A stretch of 64,000 nt of DNA. Origin: Branchiostoma floridae. Taxonomy: Eukaryota; Chordata; Leptocardii; Amphioxiformes; Branchiostomatidae. Made by a program: the position numbers and the translations under genes. Within the stretch, counting starts at the first letter, position 1, and each line of letters starts with the position of its first letter. The DNA lies in the NCBI RefSeq assembly GCF_000003815.2, contig NC_049994.1:4832016-4896015 (forward strand). Reading direction: 5' to 3'. The notes beneath the pieces are model-generated. The model did no database searches and was not told the origin of the DNA. It saw only the letters and a list, made by a program, of their open reading frames with translations. Positions 1-58,518 of the stretch are shown here, piece after piece.

Positions 1-45507
<45,507 letters not shown>

Positions 45508-45879
45508 CTGTAGAACAACACCAATCAACAAGACGTTAGACATACAGTACATTGTATATCTCTAGATCCAAAATAAATGTGGACCTCAACTGTGGACAAT
45601 CACATACATGTATCTGTAGTTTTACCAAAGGAGGAAACTGCGATATGTATACTCAAGAAGAAAGTTTGAAATGATTAATGGCAGCCAGGCATGCATGAGA
45701 AGTTTGCAGGAAGGGTATTGTTAAGTATGTATTGTTGAGTACTATATACAGGTACATGTACAACCTTCGTGAACTTAGCTCAATGTCCAACCAGAATTGT
45801 AACACAATTGTACAAGATGATTGTAAGGCAATTGTATGTGGCATTGTACAAGTATATATAATTGCACTGCCAAGTTCAC

Positions 45880-46100
45880 AATGGAAAATAAGACCATGCC
45901 CAAGATATACAAACTGGAAGTTCTGCTGCAGTACAAAAATCCACATTGACCCCAGTGATCCCAACACCTACCCACATAACAAATATCGTAACAATCCATC
46001 CAGAAGCCCTTAAGTTATGCTTGCATTTAATATCCAGAAAAATTATTTCCAGAAACACAGACACATAAAAACAATACCTACAGTTTTCATGGAGATTAAT
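45880..46100 (+). repeat. Dispersed hairpin-tailed family, copy
   Basis: CTGCTGCAGTAC, CCAACACCTACCCACATAAC, AAATATCGTAACAATCCATC and CAGAAGCCCTTAAG, then a tail with ACAGACACATAAAAACAATA and CAGTTTTCATGGAG. Other copies: 49955-50140 and 57040-57245 on this strand, 970-1105 and 44020-44140 inverted. The conserved tail ends in a hairpin ACCTCCATTTTTCATGGAGGT. Confidence 0.65.
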
Positions 46101-48850
46101 ACACATTTCTGCGTTGCTTTCAAACCATTACGCTGCCATTATCAAACCCTTTTTCCGGGCCGCCCTTGGTCTTATTACCCACGTTATTTCAATTCCTGAT
46201 TCCCTGTCCAACTATACCAATGCCTCTTCACTGGGCTGAAGGCTGTTTTAATTGTCCATAAAACCATCTAACCTTTTCCGGTATACAGCATCACAATTAG
46301 AGCCGACAAGCGGGCCTTGAGCTACCAACAGTAAGGCCTAGGAAAAAAATGTTGTGTTTCCTGTTTCAGAGCAGAAAGAATTAGGGTCGGTAGGTAAGGA
46401 TAATCTTTCTTTTTCTTGTAATTTTTTTTAGGCTGGTAAAAACTCTTGTCATACATATTACAATACAGTTGAACAAAGTGGGAAAAATGTTGTGTTTCCT
46501 GTTTCAGTCCAGAAAAAATTAGGGTTAGTAGGTAATACTATGGATTATCTTTTATCTTTAAAACTCTTAGACTATTGATACATATTAAAATAGTGTTGAG
46601 CAAAGTAAACTGAAAAACATATCTTGCAATGTCAAACTCTAATTTGGGGCATAATGGATACATTCAACGATTTATCCTACATTAGATAGGACAAGCAGAG
46701 TTTTACTTCAAAAGAAAGAAGGCTGAAAAAATTTCTACCTAGGAGCTTTGTAACTCCACTGCCCACCCCCTAAAAAGTCATGGTTCAGCAGATTAGGTAG
46801 GTAGGGAAACAGGAACATTTTTTTTCCTAGGCCTAAATAATACCTCAGCTGTGCCTAGATTTAGTACCACCAGGAACACATCTGTCTTGCTTTCAACTGA
46901 TCTTTTCCAGCTCAACATTCAGTTATAGGACACGACAGGTGGTTGGAAGGAAGGAAAAACCCATTCATTTATTTACTGAGTACTAATGTATATTGCATTA
47001 CTGCAGACACACACTGCATTGCTAACTCGTTGCCTCAAAAAGAGATTTAAAGGAAAGGGTTTGTCAACTGAGATGGGATTTAAGTCCAATGTTGTGTACG
47101 ACTTAAAGAATTCTAGGGGCAACTGAGAAAAAAAGGTTGTATTCCTTTCACACAAATGAATGTGTGAGGTGTAAACATGCTGATATGAAATATGGATGGC
47201 ATCTGCACAGGCATAGCTTTTTTGTCCCCTTTTCAAAACAAGTGTTACATAACTGCAAATCTTAGAAATAAATAAAAAAAATGGACAACTTAGAGCAAAG
47301 TCTTCTATAGTCAAAGACATGAAAGGACACGTAAAAAGAATCTATGTTTGACATACCATATTCAGTTATTTGTTTAACATTCCTGACCAATAGATTTTAA
47401 AATGAAGACAACTTTCCCCTGCTCATATCAGTTTTGGGGTGCTCTGAGGACATTATTCATAATTCATTATTAAATCAGTATAGCCTAAGTGGCTTAGAGC
47501 AGCGACATCAAGAACTCGTAACTGAACATCAAAACTACTCTAAACAAGAGTTCGTAGACCTCAGGCCTGCATGAAATGTATTGGGTTTCTGTAGACAGGT
47601 GTATTTTTGCCTTTTTGTCTGTGGTACGTGGTTGGAAAAATGAGCTTTTTACTGTGTTGGTTGTGCACCATGCAAAAGTCTGACTCTGAAATTCCATTTT
47701 CTGAATTTGTAAGTTTGGACAGGGATGAACATTACTTATTTTGGATTTCTTAAGTATGTAACCAACCACAGTACTTTGAAGTTGTTGAGACGCTACCTTT
47801 TTTTGTCTCAGATGGCCCATGCACATGTAGTTACTCTGTCACATGATATACTAATATCTTCCTATTTCAATGTACTGACCTAATGCAGCTGCTAAGTCTC
47901 CTTGGTTTGTGTTCTTCCAATGATATTCATTAAAGATTTATTTCTGGGGTGTTATTCACTTGACATCGGAATGTTACTCGCATAATTTGACCAATGATAC
48001 TTTTATCTGTAGTTCCATAGACATTAGACAACAATGATGAATAGTGGTAGCCCCCATGCAGCAGCAACAGTTAGTCCCCAGGGTGGTATGATATTTTCAT
48101 TCAATCCATCCAACCCAAACCTAAATCTCCTGTAGTATCTAAGCCAAATTTAACAGCATAATTTACTATGAAAAATGTCCTTGTCAATCCCATTTATAGA
48201 TGGCAAGCTGCTGGCAATGGAAGCTTTGAAAAGTTCAGAAGCTGTTGTAGTCAAAGCAAACACCCAGCAAACATCCCCGCAAACCAATGAGCAGTTGCTT
48301 AGAAGGGGAATTTCATCATATATTTGCCGCGACAAAATGCAACAAACGATTCTGAATTTAAAACAGAACAAAGCTAAGCCTCCACCACTTAACCCTGCCT
48401 GTACCTTTGATTAAGCAGGCCCAAAAACCAAGCGAATATGACTAGCCCAAAACAACAAATTACCTGTATACAGTATGGAAATGGCATTACCAAAGAAACA
48501 AAAAGAAACACAGGACAAATCATACACATACCTTTCTCTTATGCCCACACTCTATACAGTTCTCCTCCACATTAGAAAATTGCATCTTCTTCTGTTTAAG
48601 TTCAAGTTCAACCATGATTGCCAACAGGGTAAAGGAACTTGTACCAGAACTTAAAACTCAGTACTATACAGCTCTAGAAACACCACAAAGAGTAATAAGC
48701 AAACTCCAATTATACCTGACCAACAGATATATAATCTTGTACACTCCCGTCATCTGGCAAACTGTCAGTGCCACTAAGTAACCTGATACATTGAAGGTGG
48801 CCAGATGATGGTTCTACACCCAACCATAATCTGTTTTTAAAACCAAGCAG
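46101..48850. other. Upstream TANC region, no coding exon recognised
   Basis: AT-rich. GTTGTGTTTCCTGTTTCAG recurs near 46353 and 46487 as a local duplication. A candidate non-coding exon end (CATAAGAGAAAG|GTATGTG on the minus strand) lies at about 48533. Nothing else is supported. Confidence 0.35.
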
Positions 48851-48889
48851 ATATTGGGAGGATGCCCCAACCACACTAAAACAGGGTCA

Positions 48890-49520
48890 ACCTATACAGT
48901 ATCAAGTTCAAGCACTAGGAGGCCCAAAATCAAACCTGACCACCAGGACACCACAAACAACTCACGTACCAAATGGCAACACAATGGTACCTTGCGTTCC
49001 GGAGATACAGCGCACGCCCCGTGCCCGCACAAAAGGTAACCTAAAATGTCAAGTTCAAGCACCAAGGGCGCCAAAATCAAAATTGAGCATTATTCAGCCA
49101 CCGCCGACACATGTGCCAAATATCATCGCGCCAGCACCAGCCGTTCAGAAGATATAACTCCGGAAACACCCCTCCCGGACACAAAATTCGACCTGCCGGG
49201 TCAAGTTCAAACGCGACAAGGCCCAAAGTCAATCCTTGGCAACAGGCAACAACCCCCCACCCATGCACCAAAAATCGTCGCAATCGCGCGTATCGTTCCG
49301 GACACACAGCGCCAAAAGTGCCCCCAAAACACCAAAAATGCCACCTGCAATGTCAAGTTCAAACGCCAGGAGGCCCAAAATCAAACCTGAGTGTTAGGCT
49401 ACCACCCCCAACCCACGTACCAAAAATCGTCGTGCTCGCACCATCCGTTCACGAGATACAGCGCCCTACATCCCCGGCTACCGAAAAGTTCCCACCAGCA
49501 TCAAAACCATACCTGCATAC
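48890..49520 (+). repeat. GC-rich tandem array, four units of about 150 bp
   Basis: TCAAGTTCAAGCAC or TCAAGTTCAAACGC starts units near 48901, 49050, 49200 and 49353. Each has GGCCCAAA-TCAA, a CACGTACCAAA or CATGCACCAAA phrase, ATCGTCGC and CCGTTC-GA-ATA. These words derive from the dispersed hairpin-tailed family, so one domain of that family has been amplified in tandem. Confidence 0.75.
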
Positions 49521-49954
49521 ATGCAGGTAATGACCCAATAAAACAACTACTCTATTAACTTTATTACTTGCTCATTTTATTGTGCGGTGCTTGTTTATAG
49601 AGCTTTGAACTTCAGAACATGGCAAATGTAAATACAACCTGGACGGACACACTTCATTAAACATTTAGACTTCATTATCGACTTTATGGTACCATAAAAA
49701 AAGAAGAGCATAGCCTAGAGTGCTAATGCAAAAGACGCACAATATGCTAATTCCTAAGCAATAATGTTCCAAAGGACTAAAAGGTACCTTAGAGACTATA
49801 CAGCATAACACATGGTTTACTTTGAAAGCAATGCCCAAACTACATGTTAAAGAGGCCCAAATCTACACTTACTTCTTTATCAAACTGCCACCAAAACATG
49901 ACCATAACATGTCCAGGACAAAAGATACACAAAAAAAGAAGTTTAATTGCAGTA

Positions 49955-50140
49955 CCAGGGTCATTTACCAGGGGGCCTAAAATCTACCTTGACCTTCATC
50001 TTCCAGACATCTACCCACATACCAAACATCAGTCCACCCAGAGACTCTGACACAAATATTCAGAAACATAAAGAGACAAACACTCAGACACACCTAAAAC
50101 AGTACTGTACCTCCATTTTTCATAAGGTAAAAATGGATCC
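49955..50140 (+). repeat. Dispersed hairpin-tailed family, copy
   Basis: CAGTACCAGGGTCATTTACC, GGGGGCCTAAAATCTACCTT, CATCTACCCACATACCAAAC, then ACACTCAGACACACC and ACCTCCATTTTTCAT. The hairpin is partly decayed. Confidence 0.7.
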
Positions 50141-50400
50141 TGCCAGTACTCAGATTCTTATCGTGTGGCTGTGCCTTAAAATAAACAAGACAGATGGGCA
50201 GAATGATCATCGATAGTAATTATGGAGCAGCAAATCAATTGGCAATTCTGGCTGAGTTTATTTCATGCAGCTTTCCCCTAGATTGATTATTTCTTGTAGG
50301 GTTTATGTATCTTGGTACATTCAAAAGTTCCAGAGATATAAAACCAGAAGTTGCCATAACATAGCAAGCTGCTAGGACAGTAGGAGGGACTACCCATATA

Positions 50401-50583
50401 CAATAGAAGCCAGTTAATCGCACAATGGATCAACGCACACTTCTATTAACTGCACGGAATCCCCAAATCCCAAGCCTGTGTGCGGTCTAGCTAGATAACT
50501 TGAAGTTTGCATTATTGCACCAGCCGGGTAATTGCACAAAGTATGCTGCCAAATCAGCTGTGCAATTAAACGTGCTTCTACTG
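50401..50583. mobile_element. pogo/Tc1-mariner-like MITE (183 bp)
   Basis: Terminal inverted repeats CAATAGAAGCCAGTTAATCG and the reverse complement of CAATTAAACGTGCTTCTACTG, flanked by TA on both sides (50399-50400, 50584-50585). The TIR word GTTAATTGCAC recalls pogo/Tigger ends. Noncoding. Confidence 0.8.
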
Positions 50584-50624
50584 TACAAATGTACATTTAC
50601 CAAATATGGAGACGATTCATTCAA

Positions 50625-50712
50625 ATATTCACACACACAGGGACAGACAGACAGACACATACAAACAAACACAAACACAAACACATACAAACACACACAC
50701 ACAAACAGACAT
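50625..50712. repeat. CA/ACAGAC-rich low-complexity tract
   Basis: Runs of ACACAC, CAGACAGACAGAC and ACAAACACAAAC. No coding sense. Confidence 0.9.
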
Positions 50713-51522
50713 TACCAAAAACATTACATATTGGCAAAGGTAATAAGCTTCCAAGATAGACAGGTAGGCTCCTATACACACTGTTAATGGCACACACTCC
50801 CAGTACAGTATGACATTACACTACAAGATGTTAGCACTGACTACAGAGAATTCTTTGTTAGGAGTAAACAGGAAGGACTGTTCTGCCTGGCTGGAATCTG
50901 CAGACACAAATGTTTGCATAGCTTTAGTCTGCTGTAGAGATTCAACCTCTGCCATGCTTATCAAGTCTTCATTTACGCTAATACAGACATAAATTCACTA
51001 AAAATATATCATCATTCCATAGCACAAAATTTGTATAAAAAGATAACACTGAAAAGATGGTGGGGGGGAGTGGTTGTTGGGTAATCACCTGTGTAAGTGT
51101 TGAATGATGGCATGTTTACACCTGTCTTCTCACCTGTAGGACAGGTATGGTATACGTACAGGTGTTTATCAGAAATAAATAAGCATCCATACACATAATG
51201 CAGCCTCCTTTGTCTGTTTTGGATGACTTAAAATCCCCAGCAGTGGTTTTATTTTTTGTGACCTCTCGCAAAATAATTACGTATTGTAATTCTACTATGC
51301 TAGAGTACAGAACCGTTTCGACCGCAAAATCTAACCGCAAAATCTAAACATCTTAAAAAAACTTCCTTTCCTTTCCTAATGTGAAAAATAACCACTGTCT
51401 ACAAAAGTTAATTTATTTCTGGTTCCTACTACATATGCTAGCTTTCTACCATAATTCTTCAGAAGAAAAAACAAAAGTTGCATCAAAAACAAGAGTTGGA
51501 GCAAAAGTTGGCTTTATGTAGT

Positions 51523-51600
51523 ATGTTTTGGTCTAGTGGTTTGCAATTCCACTCCTCCATTATAAGGTCAGGGGGTCAAATCACTATCCCAGACATAACA
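51523..51600 (+). repeat. tRNA-like sequence (SINE head)
   Basis: TGGTCTAGTGGTTTGC (A-box) and GGGGTCAAATCACT (B-box like). The acceptor stem is not maintained. Confidence 0.45.
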
Positions 51601-52671
51601 TCAAACTTTCAAAGCGTTAATTCTCTACTACTATACATGATAGTTGTATTGGCTGGGCTAGACAACAACTTAGAGTCTTGTTGGAGGTTTTCCAGGTATT
51701 GGGGCTGAAATCTATTTTTGGGAATGCACTGGTACACCTAAAATAAAAAATATAGGTTCATACAAAAAATTAAGGACCTGTCATAAAAATGCAATGTCAG
51801 CAAACCTAATTACAAATCTTGTGGCTCATCTGTAGCTTGAATCTGAAATTTTCATCTTTGCTTCTATGTCAAAAATGTACTGGATACCAGTGTGCAATGG
51901 TAGCTTTTCTATTTACTCAATGTAACCTACACAAATATCTGGATGCCCCTGTATGTGCATGCACCCACAGTCAAAATTTAGGTGCACAGCTCCAATTCTG
52001 TACTTGGAGCTGGGGTACTAGCTATAACACATGTAATGATGTATGCAATTGAAATTATAAAAGAGCTACCCTTTTGCACAGCTCTTTCCTATTAGAGTTG
52101 CACTCTTTCACCCACTGACATTTAAATCATGGTGCTACAAAATATGGTCACAACGGAATACAACTCTCTCCAAATGTTACTATATATCATGATATCACTG
52201 TCTGCGTTCTCAGCCCTCTTGGTTAACCTCCCTCCCACATATACATTCCCAAAAGGACAGAGTACAGATTATTTATGGTGTAACATTTTGTCTTTTACCT
52301 TCTCCATGCCATCTGCACACCTGTGATGAATGGGACAGACTTTACCTTGGCTTCGGACCAACTCCAATAAATTATTCTCATTTGCAAACTTAGTCAGTCA
52401 TCAAATCAAAGTTTTTATGGATTGGTTTGGCTCGCAGCATCCCCCTTTTCAATATTTTATGGGCCATCTGGGTAAGATGGATGCGGAGACTGTAAATGCA
52501 AACCGGAGGGGCAGTTATAACCCCTTGGATATGGGGTTATACACTTTTGCTCTGGATGATAAATTTTCATGTATCGGCATTGTATCCACACGTGATATTA
52601 GTGACCTCAAGCCAGTTAAGTTCACAGAATAGTTTCTTTCACTGGTTGTGACAGAGAAGACAGACACTATG

Positions 52672-53062
52672 CAGGGTTCTCCCCAGAATCTTTTACTAGT
52701 TTTAGTATAGTGGAGGGGCTGGCAAAAATAGCCCGGACCAACGCGATGCACTTTCATGAAAATTGGGTTCATTTTGCAATGACAGAGGGTGTCAAATACT
52801 ACAAGTATAATATATTGTTGTGATTCCTTTGTTGTGAAGTGTCAAAACTACTATTGTTTTGATCATTGCCAATTCACAAGTTTTTGCAGACAATGCTGAC
52901 TGGAAAAGTGATGCCACTTGGTGCATAAATCTGTGAATTTTCATTAATGTAATTTTCCCTTTTGAGGGAAGAAACCCATGAAATTTCAAAAGTAGTATAG
53001 TGGAGCTTGGCTAGGAGTATAGTGGAGGGCCTCCCTTATTCCATCCTTTGGGGAGGACTCTG
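52672..53062. mobile_element. 391-bp MITE with 5-bp target duplication
   Basis: Ends CAGGGTTCTCCCCAG and CTTTGGGGAGGACTCTG are imperfect inverted repeats. CTATG directly abuts both ends (52667-52671 and 53063-53067). Subterminal AGTATAGTGGAG repeats occur inside. The 5-bp duplication separates it from the 8-bp hAT-like MITEs. Confidence 0.7.
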
Positions 53063-53276
53063 CTATGTACAGTTATTTACAGGTTTGTTGTACAACAGAA
53101 ATCCCCATTGCTCGATCTTTGCGACTAGTACAGAAAAGATTCTTCCAATGGTCATGACATAGAAGATCTAGACAGACAACTTGTACAGTATTTACAGGCT
53201 TGTTGTACCAGGGAAATTCCTAGCTCTTTGCAAACATAGAACAATGAACAGTGAACCAGGGGCATAACGTCCTAGA

Positions 53277-53511
53277 GGTGGTATCTCACTGCACTTGGGG
53301 CACCAGTGCAGCACTGAGGGGTTCATTTATTGCTGCACTGTTTTGCTATTTTCACCAATACTTTTTTAATTCAGATATTGCGTAATATGAAAAAGGACAA
53401 TGTATGACTTAACAGACAAGATACAAAAAATTTGTTCTTAATCTCTCAAATTTGTTGAGTCATCTACGAACCTGCAGTGCCGCACCGGTGCCCCAAGTGC
53501 AGTGAGATACC
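53277..53511. mobile_element. Foldback element (235 bp)
   Basis: GGTATCTCACTGCACTTGGG at 53280 and CCCAAGTGCAGTGAGATACC at 53492-53511 are perfect 20-bp inverted repeats, and the arms continue with mismatches to about 37 bp. The loop is AT-rich. Confidence 0.85.
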
Positions 53512-53526
53512 AGCATAAGGACTGCA

Positions 53527-53612
53527 ACCCCTTCCAGTAACGTGCGTATTGGGATTTGAACTCCCAACCTCTAGACTAAAGGCACTGTCCCTACAACCAC
53601 TGGACTACAGCA
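53527..53612 (-). repeat. tRNA-like sequence (SINE head)
   Basis: On the minus strand TAGTCCAGTGGTTGTAGGG (A-box) and GGGAGTTCAAATCCCAAT (intact B-box/T-arm), 60 bases apart. The middle does not fold into an anticodon arm, so a tRNA-derived repeat is preferred. Confidence 0.5.
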
Positions 53613-54569
53613 CCCTATTCAGAAACACATTCAAACTAACATCTTAGATAAAACATATAATGTATAAAAAGAAGACAGCAATCATATTCCATTACAAAAC
53701 ATTGTTAAGGACCATATGCTGAACTTACAAGTGCCCTCCCAAGTCTGGAAAGGCTCATCCTGTTATTGCTAGAGGTAAGGGGCTCTGGAGGTCAACAAGA
53801 CATACCTAGAAGGAAATTAAACTTCAACTTGAAACCACACAGTGGTCTCTCTTGTTTCTAGTGCTGAAGATTAGGTGGATCTTGGGAAACTGCTTCCTGA
53901 TGCTAAGGTATGGACCAACGGACAATACTCTAAATGCCGATTATTTTTTCCAGTGGTTTAATTTTTGTGATTTCCTCATAACATGTTAATCAAGAATTCT
54001 AACACACCTCAAATCGTCCTCTGCACCCCTATTGCCTTGTTTCAACTACAAACAACTGCGAACACTCCATTTCCCCCCATACAGTTTCCTGAAATGAAAT
54101 CTCCGTGAAGTCACTATTTCAACTATAACACTAACAGGTTACACTATGTTACTGTTACAAAAGTAGAACGTATTAGGTTTCAACAAGCATACTTGCAATT
54201 TCCTTCAATTCTATTTCGAAACATGTATCATGCTACTCTTTATATCCTTATTGCTGGAATGCATTTTGCCAAGAATGAAATAGTTTTTTGATTTTACTAC
54301 CTGAATGTCTCCTTGAGAGAGAACCAAATTTTCAAATACCCTATCATAATAACTGTCAGCCTGTAACTCCATTGCATATTCCTCAGTCCTTGATGTTCCA
54401 TTCCCCACAAAAGTGCCTAAAATTGTTCCTTATCAACAACCTAAGCTATCATCTAGTCTGACACACTAGAAGGTGTACTTAGCACCATCCTGTGTATCAG
54501 TCTTCATACACGTACGTGTATGAGGGGCGTTCTGGGCCATTTGCCTTTTCCCTGGCTTTCCATGAAGAT

Positions 54570-55760
54570 CAAGAGCAGTGGCGAGGTTCTAACCACCAGG
54601 GGCATCTGTATAGATTGTGGGCTTTCACCTCTTTCACAGCGGGGCGGACACGCAAAGCCTCCGAGTGCAAGAAATGGCACTTGTAGGGCAACAGAAGATT
54701 GCAATCATTGACGCAGATGGCACCAATCCAAGATGGAGGGAGAGTATCTGTGTGTTGGATTTGACAAAGGATAAGCCAGCATTTCTCACCATCGGAAATA
54801 CTGTAACAGCAACCAAGGCTGCTGCACAAGTCTTTGTGATAGGAGAATCCCACTGCAAGGGGTTTAATCTGTTCGAACCTGCCTATAGGGGGGCATTTGT
54901 GTGTATCGAACTATACATGAAGATCCCTCATCTTTGGTGCAAAGGCTCAGGGGCCTTCCCTGTGATATTTGATACAAGTTGGCAACTTTACAAGAACTTA
55001 AATGTCATGTAATGCAGTCATGTTTCAAAGATGAATGGCAGAAAATTGTGCTAGGTGTTAAAGATGAACAACAATGTTAACATATTGCTTTCAAGTTAAT
55101 ATCAAATTTAGTCATATTTGATAACAGTACCTCCAAAATATTTCATTAATGCTTCAGAAAATTACATAATGAGGCAAAAGCATTCAACCGTCTATCTATA
55201 TGACTCTACAGTTAACATAATAATTTTACAGATAAATTGTTTAGCACAAAATATCTGTTTCAGTGTTTACCAACTATTAGTAGATATTTTCTGTAATAGG
55301 TGATATGTACATAACACATGATTTCTCACATGTTACTCCCCTCCCCCTAATGTCTTCTAATTGCAACCTATTCACACCTTGTTTGCTTTAATTTGTTAGG
55401 AGAATAATCTGTATTGTTTTAAAGTAACAATTAAGACAATTGTTATTCTATCTCTGGAACAATCTATATTGTTTTGAGGTGGTTAATCTATTTCCAGAAC
55501 AAGCAGTATTGTTAGGAAGAACAATCAAGACAAATCATCTACCCTTTGTTTTGATCTCTGTATTCACTATATTCCACCGCCTGAGTTTGATTTACCGTCA
55601 GTCAAGCCTGCACTAGTTGGGCTGCCAACTCCCTTGCTACACGAGTATGGATCAAGTGCATTAGTTGTGAGCCTGAAGGGACATTTGTATAGATTGTGGT
55701 TGTCACTTGAAGCGGTGTGTGATGTACTGTGTGTCCTAAGGCTCTTTACTCCCTGCACTT
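54570..55760. repeat. Two copies of a short unnamed dispersed repeat
   Basis: GGGGCATCTGTATAGATTGT near 54599 and GGGACATTTGTATAGATTGT near 55677 lie in similar contexts (preceded by AACC-CC or AGCCTGAA, followed by GG-TGTCAC-like words). Extent and class unclear. Confidence 0.4.
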
Positions 55761-56141
55761 CCAGCAGATAAATGCAGGTCAGGACTGACGATGACTGACA
55801 GGTCTAAATCCCATGGGAATGGCAAACTGTCATTCGAAACACTGGCCTGCTATAACATGGCTAATATTCCTGGCCAAATATATCAACTTATAAATTTGTT
55901 TATACTTATATTTATATACATATTACTTAAGACACAACTCTTTATTGTGTCTTCTATCAATATTGTATAGATTACAATTTTCCTCACCAGTTACCTACTA
56001 GTACTGATTTTCAAAAGCAGGTTGAATGGAAAGTAATGATTGCAATGATTTGGACATTTGGTGCATATTGATAAAAGGCTTCATACCATGTAATTGTGCC
56101 CTAAAATTTGAGTTTTAGGCCACAAACTTATTGATGAGTAC

Positions 56142-56354
56142 CAGAGCTGTCTCTACCTCATTGTTTGGAACCAATGTTGTGTTTTTGATTATTGAATATC
56201 TAAGGTTATTAAAATAGATTTTCAACAGTTTCGTGTCATGAAGTAGAGATTTTTGGGACAGATAGGGTAATATTTTCTTTTTTATTGCAACAACTTGAAC
56301 AGTCAAGCAAATTTCCATCCTGGAATGGAGGGACAGGTCCTGTAGACAGTCCTG
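56142..56354. mobile_element. hAT-like MITE, copy 3 (213 bp)
   Basis: Ends CAGAGCTGTC and GACAGTCCTG. Flanks ATGAGTAC (56134-56141) and TTGAGTAC (56355-56362) match at 7 of 8. Interior CTCATTGTTTGG, AATGTTGTG and CAAGCAAATTTCCATCC are shared with copy 2. Confidence 0.85.
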
Positions 56355-57039
56355 TTGAGTACAGTACTCCTGGTTTGTTCACCTTGTTAATAAAAGTAGG
56401 AGTGACTCCACTATGCCCACCTGGTGAGAGGAATCAAACTAGTGAAAGGATTAGGCAACAGAACTGACCTTCAGTCTTGATCAACTATGACCTTCTCTTC
56501 TGTCTACCCCCCTCCCCTATACAAACATACCCATCAGCCACAGTTCTCACACAGGAATCTCTGCTGTCAAACATGTATTTGGGTCAAGTCTAGCATCCCA
56601 GCTCAAGAGATTGTCGCTACCATAGCAGCACTACCTTCCAAAACAAACAGGCATTAGGTTATGTAAGTCGACCTTTGGGTGGAATATTGAAGTGCACTTT
56701 GGTTTCTTCCAGATCACTTCAGTGTCACTGATGAAAGATAGTGGATTCTATCTGAGTGAAATGTCTGACTGTTTCCAAAATCATATCCAGTTGATTGAGT
56801 AACTGCTTTTTGGCACATCTTATTACCTGGATGTCTAATCTTCATCGATGCACCTTGGTATTAGTTTATCACAAATATTATGATGACCTTAGATCAATAT
56901 GGTAAAGCTATATATATTCTAAGGTAACAATATCAATAAGAAAACTTTTAAGAGCTTTTAGATAGAGTGATTTTATGGAAGTTAAGCTCTGAGCCACTTT
57001 TTTTATTAAAAAAATATATACACGTTCAGGACAGAAGAT

Positions 57040-57245
57040 ACGAAAAACCTGAATTCCTGCTGCAGTACGAAGGTCGGCCACCAGGAGGTCCAAAATCCAC
57101 CTTGATCTTAAATGCACCCAAAACATCACCCATATATACCACCATGGCAATATATCATGACAATCCATCCAGAGGTTTATAAGATATCGCATTCAAACAA
57201 ACAGACCAAAAACTATACCTCCATTTTTCATGGAGGTAAAAAGGG
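57040..57245 (+). repeat. Dispersed hairpin-tailed family, best-preserved copy
   Basis: GAATTCCTGCTGCAGTACGA, CACCAGGAGGTCCAAAATCC, ATATATCATGACAATCCATC and CAGAGG, then AAACAAACAGACC and the intact hairpin ACCTCCATTTTTCATGGAGGT at 57217-57237. Confidence 0.75.
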
Positions 57246-58518
57246 CTACCTGAGGTCTATCATCAAAATAACTACAAAGACTTCAAGTATCTTGAACTGA
57301 AAGATTTCCACTGAACAGTCTGAAATCCCAAGTAACAGACTGTTTTTCTGCTTGTTTGTACTTTGCCGTCGGGAACATGTGACATTTGCTTTACCCTGGC
57401 CTTCTGACACATGAAAAGACAGCAACCGTTCCAACTGATCTGTCAGACAACTTTTATCTCGGAAAACGTTGGTTTGTCTAGTGATCGTTTAGTCATGTTT
57501 ACAGACAGCTATCAAAGTCAAAGTTTATCTAGACAACCCTGGCGGAAAGATAACATACATAGTGTAACTTTCCCGGGCTCTTTTGACCCTCAACAAACAA
57601 TCCCTACCAAAAGATACCATGGAAACAATCTTTGGATACCGTATTTCTTAATCTTCTAAACAATCTACAGAAGACCGAGTTTGTCTACTTATGCACGACC
57701 ATGAGAAAAGTCTTAGCAATGTGTTCCATATGTAAGGAAAAATGGTTGGGTAATTGAGGACCTTGAGATGTCTTTATATCTCTAGATAATATGTTTACAT
57801 ACATGTACCATGTACCAACAGTCTTGCCTTGAGGTCTCATGAGTTTTTTCATTCCATTGAAAGTAATACAAAAATATTTTCTTCATATGGGCGCATTCAT
57901 AATGAAGCTACAGGAAAGCTCCTAAATTTGTCATTATTTGTTGAGCACATTTTCCCTGTACCATGAGGAAAAATTGCCTATGACCAACAAAGCATACGTT
58001 TTTTGTTTATAGTAATTACAAACTACGCTTGTCATGTACACTTATTCACTCCCCGTAAGAGGCACCTTGAACACAAGATTCTTCATAGCAAGGCTAAGAT
58101 ACAATATCCTGACATGTTCCATAGTGATACTGAAAGTCAGATACTCAGTATAAGAAGCACATGACTTGTATCTTATCATGGGCTGTCAAAAATATTCTTG
58201 TGAGTTACATGACAGATCTTGATATAATCATAGAAGGCCTAACTTTGGTATTACTTTGCTGACGGATCAGACAGCAATTGCTTGATAGAAATGTAGATTC
58301 CTGCATTTGACTCAGAGTATCAGGAGCAGGAAAAAACTTTTTTTTTTCATGTATAAGATTTCCTTCTTCATGACAGTGAGCTTAGTGCTGCTGATGGTTT
58401 GCCTGTTATCTGACAGGTATAGGACGAAGGTGGAAATATTCTGATAAGTCTTCTATACGTCTGGCTTGGATTCAAGGACAACAGTAAACTTTTCTGTTCA
58501 TAGTTCACACTGATGATC
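57246..58518. other. Upstream region, nothing recognised
   Basis: AT-rich, no coding signal or named repeat. Confidence 0.4.

Noticed and set aside
48890-49520. Open frames in the GC-rich array (46-139 residues)
   Set aside because: They follow the tandem repeat and shift frame between units; composition artefact.
52330-52632. 100-residue plus-strand ORF
   Set aside because: No recognisable motif, no splice or promoter context; plausible by chance in this length of DNA.
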